This document shows positions 48,121-54,687 of a DNA stretch of 64,000 bases, piece after piece. The DNA lies in assembly GCF_025989145.1 (NCBI RefSeq), contig NZ_JAPDNQ010000001.1, positions 1,178,001 to 1,242,000 of the forward strand, read 5' to 3'. Position 1 is the first letter of the stretch; every line of letters starts with the position of its first letter. Under the pieces are notes generated by a model. It had not been told where the DNA came from, did not search any database, and worked only from the letters and a program-made list of their open reading frames with translations. Both the position numbers and the translations under genes were made by a program. This stretch comes from Microbacterium sp. SSM24. GTDB taxonomy: Bacteria > Actinomycetota > Actinomycetes > Actinomycetales > Microbacteriaceae.

Positions 48121-49284
48121 CTACTTCTTGCCGACGATCTGACGGCTCACGAGATCGCGCATGATCTCGTTCGTGCCGCCGTAGATGCGGTGCACGCGCG
48201 CGTCGAGGTACGCGCGGGCGATCGGGTACTCGGTGATGTAGCCGTAGCCGCCGTGCAGCTGCACACCGACATCGAGCAGCTCCGCCTCGCGGTCGGTCGA
48301 CCAGAACTTGACCTTCGCGGCCTCCTCGGCCGTGAGCTTCTCGTCTTTGTAGAGCATCATCGCGCGGTCGTTGTACGCCCAGACGACGTCGACCGTCGTC
48401 GCCATGTCGGCGAGCTGGAAGCGCGTGTTCTGGAAGTCGGCGATGCGCTGGCCGAAGGCCTCGCGGCTGAGCACGTAGTCGCGCGTCCATACGAAGGCGG
48501 CCTCGCACGCGGCCGCCGCCGCGACGCCGATCGACAGACGCTCGAGGGGCAGGTTCATCATGAGCTGGATGAAGCCGAGACCCTCCTTGCCGCCGATGAG
48601 GTTCGCGTCGGGAACGAAGACGTCGACGAACGAGAGCTCGGCGGTGTCCCAGCCGTGGAAGCCCATCTTCTCGAGCTTCTTGCTGTGGTCGAAGCCCTCC
48701 ATGCCGTCTTCGAGGATCAGCAGGCTGAAGGCATCCGGCCGATTTCCCTCACCGGTCTTCACGAACGTCACCACGATGTCGGCGGTCTTGCCCGACGAGA
48801 TGAAGGTCTTCGCACCGTTGACGATGTAGCCGCCGTCGACCTTCTTGGCGGTGGTCTTGATGCCGCGCAGGTCGGAGCCCGCACCGGGCTCGGTCATCGC
48901 GAGCGCGCCGAGGACCTCGCCGGTCGCCATCCCGGGGAGCCACTTCTCCTTCTGCTCCTGCGTGCCCATGTGCACGATGTAGGGCACGGCGAGGTCGTCC
49001 TGGATGCCGAGCGCGCCGGCGAGAGAGCCGAGTCCCGCGCCGATGGTCTCCTCGAGCACGACCGAGCGGAAGCGGTAGTCCTGCAGCATGCCGGCGCCGC
49101 CGAACTCCTCGGGCACCGACAGGCCGATGATGCCGGCCTCGCCGGCCGCGAGCATCGTGGCCCGGTCGACTTCGCCGTCGGCGTCCCACTGCCTGCGCTT
49201 CTCGTCGGTCGCGTAGCGCTTGATGAACTCCTTGACGACGTCGCGGAACGCCTCGTGGTCCTCGTCGTAGATGTCGCGCTCCAT
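48121..49284 (-). CDS. acyl-CoA dehydrogenase
   Basis: 387 residues, standard length for the FAD-dependent acyl-CoA dehydrogenase family. 'GALAMTEPGAGSDLRGIKTT' and 'GAKTFISSGKTADIVVTF' are the two family signature segments; 'QLHGGYGYITEYPIARAYLDARVHRIYGGTNEIM' contains the flavin contact and the catalytic Glu position (GGTNEI). A medium/short-chain acyl or branched acyl substrate is likely, with ETF as electron acceptor. ATG 49284 has GGGAGG 8 bases upstream; the 19 codons before it are not conserved. A direct repeat TCG(A/G)ATCCTAA occurs twice upstream (49355-49365, 49401-49411). Confidence 0.94.
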   Translation of the reverse strand: MERDIYDEDHEAFRDVVKEFIKRYATDEKRRQWDADGEVDRATMLAAGEAGIIGLSVPEEFGGAGMLQDYRFRSVVLEETIGAGLGSLAGALGIQDDLAVPYIVHMGTQEQKEKWLPGMATGEVLGALAMTEPGAGSDLRGIKTTAKKVDGGYIVNGAKTFISSGKTADIVVTFVKTGEGNRPDAFSLLILEDGMEGFDHSKKLEKMGFHGWDTAELSFVDVFVPDANLIGGKEGLGFIQLMMNLPLERLSIGVAAAAACEAAFVWTRDYVLSREAFGQRIADFQNTRFQLADMATTVDVVWAYNDRAMMLYKDEKLTAEEAAKVKFWSTDREAELLDVGVQLHGGYGYITEYPIARAYLDARVHRIYGGTNEIMRDLVSRQIVGKK

Positions 49285-49440
49285 GTGCGCCTCCCTCTCG
49301 TCTTCGAGCGGACGCCCGCGCCGTCGATACGGCGTGGACACGGGCGACCCCTCCTCGAATCCTAAGGGTGAGGTCCGACTTCGCCGGCCGCGATGTGGGA
49401 TCGGATCCTAAAGTCCCTGGAACTCAGTACCGCGATTTGT

Positions 49441-49464
49441 CGGATGCCTCCAGCCGGGCATCCG
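49441..49464 (-). terminator. hairpin after the VanY-type peptidase gene
   Basis: CGGATGC/GCATCCG arms, 10-base loop, starting 6 bases after the stop of the minus-strand gene. Modest stem, so confidence is limited. Confidence 0.4.
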
Positions 49465-49469
49465 CGCAC

Positions 49470-50615
49470 TCAGCCGACGTAGGCGGGCGCGGGCGGAAGG
49501 CCGAAGAACTCCTCGAGCGAGGTCCAGCCGCCGTCGTGGTAGGCACGGGCGAGCTCCGGTCCGATGTAGCGCAGATGCCACGGCTCGGGCAGGTACCCGG
49601 TCACGTCCGTCGCGCCGTCGACGTAGCGGACGATCCAGCCGTACTCCCACGAGTGCGCCTCGACCCACTCCCCCTGCGCGGAGCCCGCGAGGTCGTCGAG
49701 GGTTCCGCACGGTCCGGCGCAGGGCACGACGTCTCCGCTCAATCCGGACTGGTGCTCGCTGTACCCGGGTCGGGCGCTGACGAGATCGGCGCCCTCCACG
49801 CCGCGCGCATCGACGTGGCGGCCGTAGGTCGCCATCTGCGAGTTGAAGGACCGGAAGCCGCTCAGGAGGGCGATCTCGCCGACGCCGGCCTCGCGCGCGC
49901 CGGTCACCATCGCGGTGAGGGCGCCCGAGGCATCCGCCCGCAGTGATCCGCCCTCGAGGCTGCGCACGCCCTCGGGGAACATCATGTCGGCCGGCCAGTA
50001 GTCCACGGGGTCGAACTGGAGGGTCTTGTTGATGACGACCCAGAGCCGTGTCGGGTCGGTGAGGTCGACGCAGGGCGCAGCGCCTCCGGCAACGGCGATG
50101 CGGAACCACTCGGCACCGCCGGCCGCCTCGATCGCACCGGCGTCGTCGCTCGCCTCGAGAGCGGCGATCACGGCCGGATCGGCGCAGATGTCCGTCGACA
50201 CCGGCGTCTGCTCGACGGTCGGGACGGGAAGCTCCGACACGGGCGGCGGAGCGGCGGCCACGTGCGCGGCGGCCGCGGCGGAGTCATCGGGCGCTGCGCC
50301 GGACACCATGCCCGTGACGGCCGCGGCCGCGCCGACGAGCAGCGCGCCGGCGGCGACGACAGCGGCGATCACGCCGACGCGAGCGATCCTGCGCGGGCGG
50401 GCGTGCCGGGTCGGGCCGTCCGCTTCCCCCGGTGCGGGCGTCGCACCTCGCGCCCGCGACGTGGCCGCAGCATCCGCGCCGACGAGATCGTCGGGAAGCA
50501 CGAACGGGGAGAACGACGTCGAATCCGTCGTGCGGGCACGCCGATCACCCTCGTCGCGCAGGGCTCTCGCGGCGCGACGAGACAGGGGGGAGTCGGGCGG
50601 TCCGGGGGCCGTCAC
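49470..50615 (-). CDS. M15-family D-alanyl-D-alanine carboxypeptidase (VanY-like), membrane-anchored
   Basis: 381 residues. A cytosolic N-terminal tail of about 75 residues, one membrane helix at about 78-103 ('ARVGVIAAVVAAGALLVG'), an Ala/Pro-rich linker and the M15B peptidase domain. Zinc-site motifs: 'SARPGYSEHQSGLSGDVV' (HxxxxxxD) and 'EPWHLRYIG' (the third His). It trims the terminal D-Ala of peptidoglycan stem peptides outside the membrane. The long charged N terminus is unusual for the family and could be regulatory. GTG 50615 is the furthest start; a weak ribosome-binding site makes the exact start uncertain. It is divergent from the radical SAM gene. Confidence 0.9.
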   Translation of the reverse strand: MTAPGPPDSPLSRRAARALRDEGDRRARTTDSTSFSPFVLPDDLVGADAAATSRARGATPAPGEADGPTRHARPRRIARVGVIAAVVAAGALLVGAAAAVTGMVSGAAPDDSAAAAAHVAAAPPPVSELPVPTVEQTPVSTDICADPAVIAALEASDDAGAIEAAGGAEWFRIAVAGGAAPCVDLTDPTRLWVVINKTLQFDPVDYWPADMMFPEGVRSLEGGSLRADASGALTAMVTGAREAGVGEIALLSGFRSFNSQMATYGRHVDARGVEGADLVSARPGYSEHQSGLSGDVVPCAGPCGTLDDLAGSAQGEWVEAHSWEYGWIVRYVDGATDVTGYLPEPWHLRYIGPELARAYHDGGWTSLEEFFGLPPAPAYVG

Positions 50616-50699
50616 AGGTCACATTCTGGACCCTGCACCGGCGAGACGCCGAATGGCGCGGCATCCCTCATCGTTTTTCCTACTCTCCGACTCTCGTGG

Positions 50700-50734
50700 T
50701 TGACAGAGTATCGAACATCTGTTCCCATAGAGTC
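50700..50734 (+). promoter_or_regulatory. SOS-type LexA box in the promoter of the radical SAM gene
   Basis: TCGAACATCTGTTC at 50711-50724 matches the actinobacterial/Gram-positive SOS box CGAAC-N4-GTTC(G) except for the last outer base. TTGACA at 50700-50705 is a good -35, so LexA bound here would block transcription. It lies 10 bases upstream of the ATG at 50735. Confidence 0.65.
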
Positions 50735-52849
50735 ATGCGGTGGCAGGGGCAGGAACTGGGGGTGGCGGATGCCGCGGCCCTGCCCGGTCTCGAGCACCTC
50801 AACGGTCTCGTCCGATCGGTGACCACGCCCGACTTCGCGGGCGTCACGTTCCATGAGGTGCTGTGCAAGTCCGCGCTCAACCACGTTCCCGGCGCCTCCG
50901 CGATGCCGTTCGACTGGACCGTGAACCCCTACCGCGGCTGCAGTCATGCCTGCGTTTATTGCCTGCATCCCGACACCGCGATCCTGATGGCCGACGGACG
51001 CACGAAGCTCCTCCGCGAGATCAGCGTGGGCGATGTGGTCGTCGGCACCCGTCGCGACGGCGCATACCGGCGCTACACGCCCTCGGTCGTGGCGGCGAAG
51101 TGGGGAACGCGCAAGCCCGCGTATCGCGTCACCCTCAGCGACGGGACCGAGATCGTTGCCAGCGGCGACCATCGCTTCCTGACCGATCGCGGGTGGAAGT
51201 ACGTCCAGCCGGCTCAGAGCGGTCAGCGCCCCTTCCTGACGTTGAACAACCGTCTGCTCGGGTTCGGCACGGGAGGTGCGCCGACTGCGCCGGCGGAGAC
51301 ATCGGACTACCGCACCGGTTATCTGTGCGGCATGGTCCGCGGCGACGGCATGATGCTCCGCCGGGACTACCCGCGAACGAACGGCGGGAGCTACACGGCG
51401 TACATGTTCCGCCTCGCGCTCGCCGATCGTGAGGCGCTCGACCGATCGCACGCCTACCTGACGGCCGCCGGGGTCACACTGCGATCGCACTCGTTCGCCG
51501 CCGCGACGCCCACCCGGCGCGCGATGGACGCGATTCTGTCGTCACGGCGAGCCGACCACGAGCTCATCACCTCGATCGTGGAGTGGCCGACCACGCCCTC
51601 GCTGGAGTGGTCACGCGGATTCCTGGCCGGCGTCTTCGATGCGGAGGGCAGTTGCAGTCGCGGCATCCTCCGCATCTCGAACAAGAGCCCGCGGGTGCTT
51701 CTCGCCATCACCGCGGCCTTCCGCGCGCACGGGTTCGAGTTCGCCACTGAGCCGGCGCGTGAGAACGGGGTCGTCAGCATCCGGCTCACAGGGGGGCTGT
51801 CGGCGAGGCGTCGATTCTTCGACCTGACCCAGCCCGCCATCACACGCACGCTCGACATGATCGGCGCGGCGGTGAAGACCACGACCCCGCTGCACGTCAT
51901 TGCGATCGAGGAGCTCGGCGCGACCATCGACATGATCGACATCACGACATCGACGGGCGACTTCGTGGCGAACGGGGTGATCAGTCACAACTGCTTCGCC
52001 CGGGGAACGCACGAGTACCTCGAACTCGACGCAGGGCGCGACTTCGACTCACAGGTCGTCGTCAAGATCAACGTGGCCGACGTGCTGGGGCGGGAACTCC
52101 GGCGCGGCACCTGGACGCGGCAGCCGGTCATGCTCGGCACGAACACCGATCCGTACCAGCGCGCTGAGGGCCGCTACAAGCTCATGCCCGGCATCATCGG
52201 CGCCCTGACCGAGTCGGGCACGCCGTTCTCGATCCTCACGAAGGGCACGCTGCTGCGGCGCGATCTGCGGCTGCTGACGGACGCCGCGCACCACGTCGAC
52301 GTGTCGCTCGCGATGTCGATCGCGGTGTTCGACGAGACCCTCCAGCACCTGATCGAGCCGGGCACGCCGACGGCGGCCGCCCGGCTCGACACAGTGCGCG
52401 CGGCGACCGAAGCAGGATTCCGCGTCACGGTCTTCCTCATGCCGATCATTCCGCACCTCACCGACTCGATCGCGGCGATCGACGAGGCGCTCACCCGCAT
52501 CAGAGCCGCCGGCGCGGTGCGGGTGGTCTACGGGGCGCTGCACCTGCGTCCCGGCGCGAAGCAGTGGTTCATGGAGTGGCTCGCGAGGGAGCATCCGGAA
52601 CTCATGTCGTCGTACCTCGGCCTCTACCCCGGCGCGTCGACCACGGCGCCGAAGGCCTACCGGGCGTGGCTCGCCAAGCGCGTGCGGCCGCTGCTGCGCG
52701 TCCACGGTCTCGACGGCCGCGCCGAAGACGATCACCCGCGGGGTACTCCGGTGTCCGGACTCGCCGCGCGCGCGGATGCCCGGGCTGCGGGTGTCGTCAC
52801 GACCTCACGCGGCCGAGCTGCGGCATCCGGTGAGCCACGGCTGTTCTGA
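50735..52849 (+). CDS. intein-containing Rv2578c-family radical SAM protein
   Basis: 704-residue precursor. After removing a 344-residue intein, the 360-residue mature protein has the radical SAM cluster motif 'CSHACVYC' followed by 'FARGTHEYLELD', plus 'PVMLGTNTDPYQRAEGRYKL' and 'FLMPIIPHLTDS', as in the Rv2578c/SplB-like family. Function unknown; it is related to spore photoproduct lyase-like radical SAM proteins. The intein interrupts the motif exactly before the third iron-sulfur Cys, which is also the +1 Cys needed for splicing, so the protein is inactive until spliced. ATG 50735 follows a LexA-like box. The C-terminal 50 residues are low complexity. Confidence 0.93.
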   Translation: MRWQGQELGVADAAALPGLEHLNGLVRSVTTPDFAGVTFHEVLCKSALNHVPGASAMPFDWTVNPYRGCSHACVYCLHPDTAILMADGRTKLLREISVGDVVVGTRRDGAYRRYTPSVVAAKWGTRKPAYRVTLSDGTEIVASGDHRFLTDRGWKYVQPAQSGQRPFLTLNNRLLGFGTGGAPTAPAETSDYRTGYLCGMVRGDGMMLRRDYPRTNGGSYTAYMFRLALADREALDRSHAYLTAAGVTLRSHSFAAATPTRRAMDAILSSRRADHELITSIVEWPTTPSLEWSRGFLAGVFDAEGSCSRGILRISNKSPRVLLAITAAFRAHGFEFATEPARENGVVSIRLTGGLSARRRFFDLTQPAITRTLDMIGAAVKTTTPLHVIAIEELGATIDMIDITTSTGDFVANGVISHNCFARGTHEYLELDAGRDFDSQVVVKINVADVLGRELRRGTWTRQPVMLGTNTDPYQRAEGRYKLMPGIIGALTESGTPFSILTKGTLLRRDLRLLTDAAHHVDVSLAMSIAVFDETLQHLIEPGTPTAAARLDTVRAATEAGFRVTVFLMPIIPHLTDSIAAIDEALTRIRAAGAVRVVYGALHLRPGAKQWFMEWLAREHPELMSSYLGLYPGASTTAPKAYRAWLAKRVRPLLRVHGLDGRAEDDHPRGTPVSGLAARADARAAGVVTTSRGRAAASGEPRLF
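50960..51991 (+). other. intein with LAGLIDADG homing endonuclease domain
   Basis: 344-residue in-frame element. The N-terminal splice block starts with Cys ('CLHPDTAILMADGRTKLLRE'), block B is 'VASGDHRFLTDRGW', and the C-terminal block is 'TSTGDFVANGVISHN' ending in His-Asn and followed by Cys+1. The centre has two LAGLIDADG-type motifs: 'GYLCGMVRGDGMM' and 'GFLAGVFDAEGSC', each with an acidic residue in place, so homing activity could be retained. Insertion is in the conserved CxxxCxxC of the host, typical of inteins targeting invariant active-site codons. Confidence 0.93.
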
Positions 52850-52854
52850 ACGGA

Positions 52855-53754
52855 TCAGTTCGCCGCGCGCACGGTGTGCGGCTGCAGGATCGTCGACCGC
52901 TCCCCGACGAATGCCACGATCGCGTCGAGCACCGGATCGGCGGTCAGCACCAGGTTGTGCCCGAACCCCCTCGTCGTCACGGTGCGGGCCGTCGGCTGGG
53001 CGGCGGCGATGCGCGCGAGTTCGCCGAACGGCACGATGCGATCGCCCTCGTCGTGCACCGCGAGCAGCGGCATCGACGGCGGAAGTGCTCGCCGCAGCGG
53101 CGACAACCGCGCGAAAGGATCGCTCTCACCGGGGAAGTAGCGTGCGGCGAACCGCTCGCGGAGTGCGGCGGAGGTGCGCTCGTCGTACCCGAGCATCGTC
53201 CGAAACTGCGCCAGCAGCAGATCGGCGTCACCGGGCGCGGCGATCGTCACCACCCGGTCGGCCTGCACGCCCTCCGCGATCGCGACGAGGGTCGCCAGCC
53301 CGCCGAAGGAGTGGCCGATCACCGAGTGGATCCGCCCGTGGCTGCGCTGCAGCGCAGCGAGCGCGTCGATCCAGTCCACGAGATACGTCCCGCGGCCGTC
53401 CGACTCGCCGTGTGCGGGCGCGTCGAACGCCACGACGTGCCAGCCGTCCGACACCAGTTCGCGCACGAGCGTCGCGAACTGCGAGGCGCGGCCGTTCCAG
53501 CCGTGGGCGAGCACGACGAGGTTCGTCCCGTGCCCCCATTCGTAGACGGCGAGGTCGACGCCGCGCCGATCCACGCCGGGGATGCGGATCGCCGACCGCC
53601 GCGCCACCTCCATCGTCGAGCGGTCGTCCGGATGCACCGGACGCGGACGCGCGACGTGCGCGAAGAGCGGCAGCGCGAGGGCCGCGCCCCAGCGAGGCGA
53701 CAGCCGCCCGGCGGTGCGAACCATCTGTCCGGCGGTGGCGAGAACGAGATCCAT
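52855..53754 (-). CDS. alpha/beta hydrolase
   Basis: 299 residues, cytosolic serine hydrolase fold: oxyanion segment 'LVVLAHGWNGRASQFA', nucleophile elbow 'VIGHSFGGLATLVA' (Ser about 146), acid 'AVHDEGDRIVPFGEL' and His in 'RGFGHNLVLTADP'. The triad is complete. The substrate is unknown; esterase/lipase-like. It is divergent from a TetR-family gene with a strong palindrome between them, the usual layout for a regulator controlling the adjacent enzyme gene and itself. Confidence 0.92.
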   Translation of the reverse strand: MDLVLATAGQMVRTAGRLSPRWGAALALPLFAHVARPRPVHPDDRSTMEVARRSAIRIPGVDRRGVDLAVYEWGHGTNLVVLAHGWNGRASQFATLVRELVSDGWHVVAFDAPAHGESDGRGTYLVDWIDALAALQRSHGRIHSVIGHSFGGLATLVAIAEGVQADRVVTIAAPGDADLLLAQFRTMLGYDERTSAALRERFAARYFPGESDPFARLSPLRRALPPSMPLLAVHDEGDRIVPFGELARIAAAQPTARTVTTRGFGHNLVLTADPVLDAIVAFVGERSTILQPHTVRAAN

Positions 53755-53776
53755 GACGGCTCCGATGCAAGGTTTA

Positions 53777-53812
53777 CGTACGATCGTTCGTTTTAATACG
53801 AACGATCGTACG
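53777..53812. promoter_or_regulatory. operator palindrome between the hydrolase and TetR genes
   Basis: Perfect 15-base arms CGTACGATCGTTCGT (53777-53791) and its complement (53798-53812), 6-base AT centre. It sits in the 71-base divergent gap and overlaps the promoter region of both genes; likely the binding site of the TetR-type regulator. Confidence 0.8.
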
Positions 53813-53813
53813 G

Positions 53814-53819
53814 TAACCT
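53814..53819 (+). promoter_or_regulatory. -10 hexamer of a probable leaderless promoter for the tetR gene
   Basis: TAACCT, 6 bases before ATG 53826, no ribosome-binding site; directly abuts the operator palindrome. Confidence 0.5.
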
Positions 53820-53825
53820 CGTCCC

Positions 53826-54500
53826 ATGACGCAAGAGCTCCGCGACGGCCGCCGCGCCCGTGGCGACGAATCGCGCCGCGTGATCCTGGCCCACGCGATC
53901 GACGCCGCCTCGGTCGACGGACTCGAGGGGCTCACGATCGGGCGGCTGGCGGATGCCGCGGGGCACAGCAAAAGCGGAGTGGCGACCCTGTTCGGCTCGA
54001 AGGAGCAGCTGCAGCTCGCGACGGTCGCCGCCGCGCGCGACGTATTCGTCGAACGCGTCGTCGCACCGGCCCGCGCCGAATCCGAACGGGGTCTGAGCCG
54101 CGTCTGCGCACTCATCTCGTCGTGGCTCGCGTACTCCTCCGGGCGTGTCTTCCGCGGTGGATGCTTCTTCGCGGCGACGTCGGTCGAGTTCGACTCACGG
54201 CCCGGCCCGGTGCGCGATGCCGTCATGGCCGCCTCGACCGCCTGGGAGGACTACCTGACCGCCTCGATCGAGCACGCGATGGCCGCCGGCGAGCTCCCCG
54301 GTCTGGATGACGCTCGGCAGCTCACGTTCGAGATCGTCTCGTTCCTCGAGGCGGCGAACACGCGATCGCTCCTCCACGGCAGCGCCGAGCCGTACGACCG
54401 CGCCGCGACGGCGCTGCGCGCCCGACTGCTGTCGCTCGGCGCCGATGCCGACGCGGTCTCTCGGATCGGTGGCACTCACGCCGAAGTGCCCCACCTGTGA
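53826..54500 (+). CDS. TetR-family transcriptional regulator
   Basis: 224 residues. N-terminal HTH 'VDGLEGLTIGRLADAAGHSKSGVATLFGSKEQL' at about 30-65, the standard TetR fold with recognition helix 'SKSGVATLFGSK'. The C-terminal ligand domain has no recognised motif but contains 'YSSGRVFRGGCFFAATSVEFD', common in the TetR_C_6/YcdC-like group. It probably represses itself and the divergent hydrolase through the 15-base-arm palindrome. It ends before a strong terminator hairpin. Confidence 0.93.
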   Translation: MTQELRDGRRARGDESRRVILAHAIDAASVDGLEGLTIGRLADAAGHSKSGVATLFGSKEQLQLATVAAARDVFVERVVAPARAESERGLSRVCALISSWLAYSSGRVFRGGCFFAATSVEFDSRPGPVRDAVMAASTAWEDYLTASIEHAMAAGELPGLDDARQLTFEIVSFLEAANTRSLLHGSAEPYDRAATALRARLLSLGADADAVSRIGGTHAEVPHL

Positions 54501-54637
54501 GGCGTCGACGTTCGCGCAAGGGAGCTGGCGCGGGATCGTCGATTCGGTCGCGCGGCAAGCATCGTGTGGGTCGCCGTCCTCGGAAGTCTGGATGGTGCCC
54601 ATGTCGTTGTCCGGCGTCGCTGTCGGACACCACTCGA

Positions 54638-54675
54638 AACGGCCGCCGGCGATCCGAGGATCGCGGGCGGCCGTT
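54638..54675. terminator. bidirectional hairpin terminator between tetR and the RNA helicase
   Basis: Arms AACGGCCGCC and GGCGGCCGTT plus inner CGATC/GATCG around the loop CGAG; the only disruption is one mismatch step between the two stems. Convergent gene ends at 54500 and 54688 flank it. Confidence 0.75.
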
Positions 54676-54687
54676 GCGGGAGAGACG

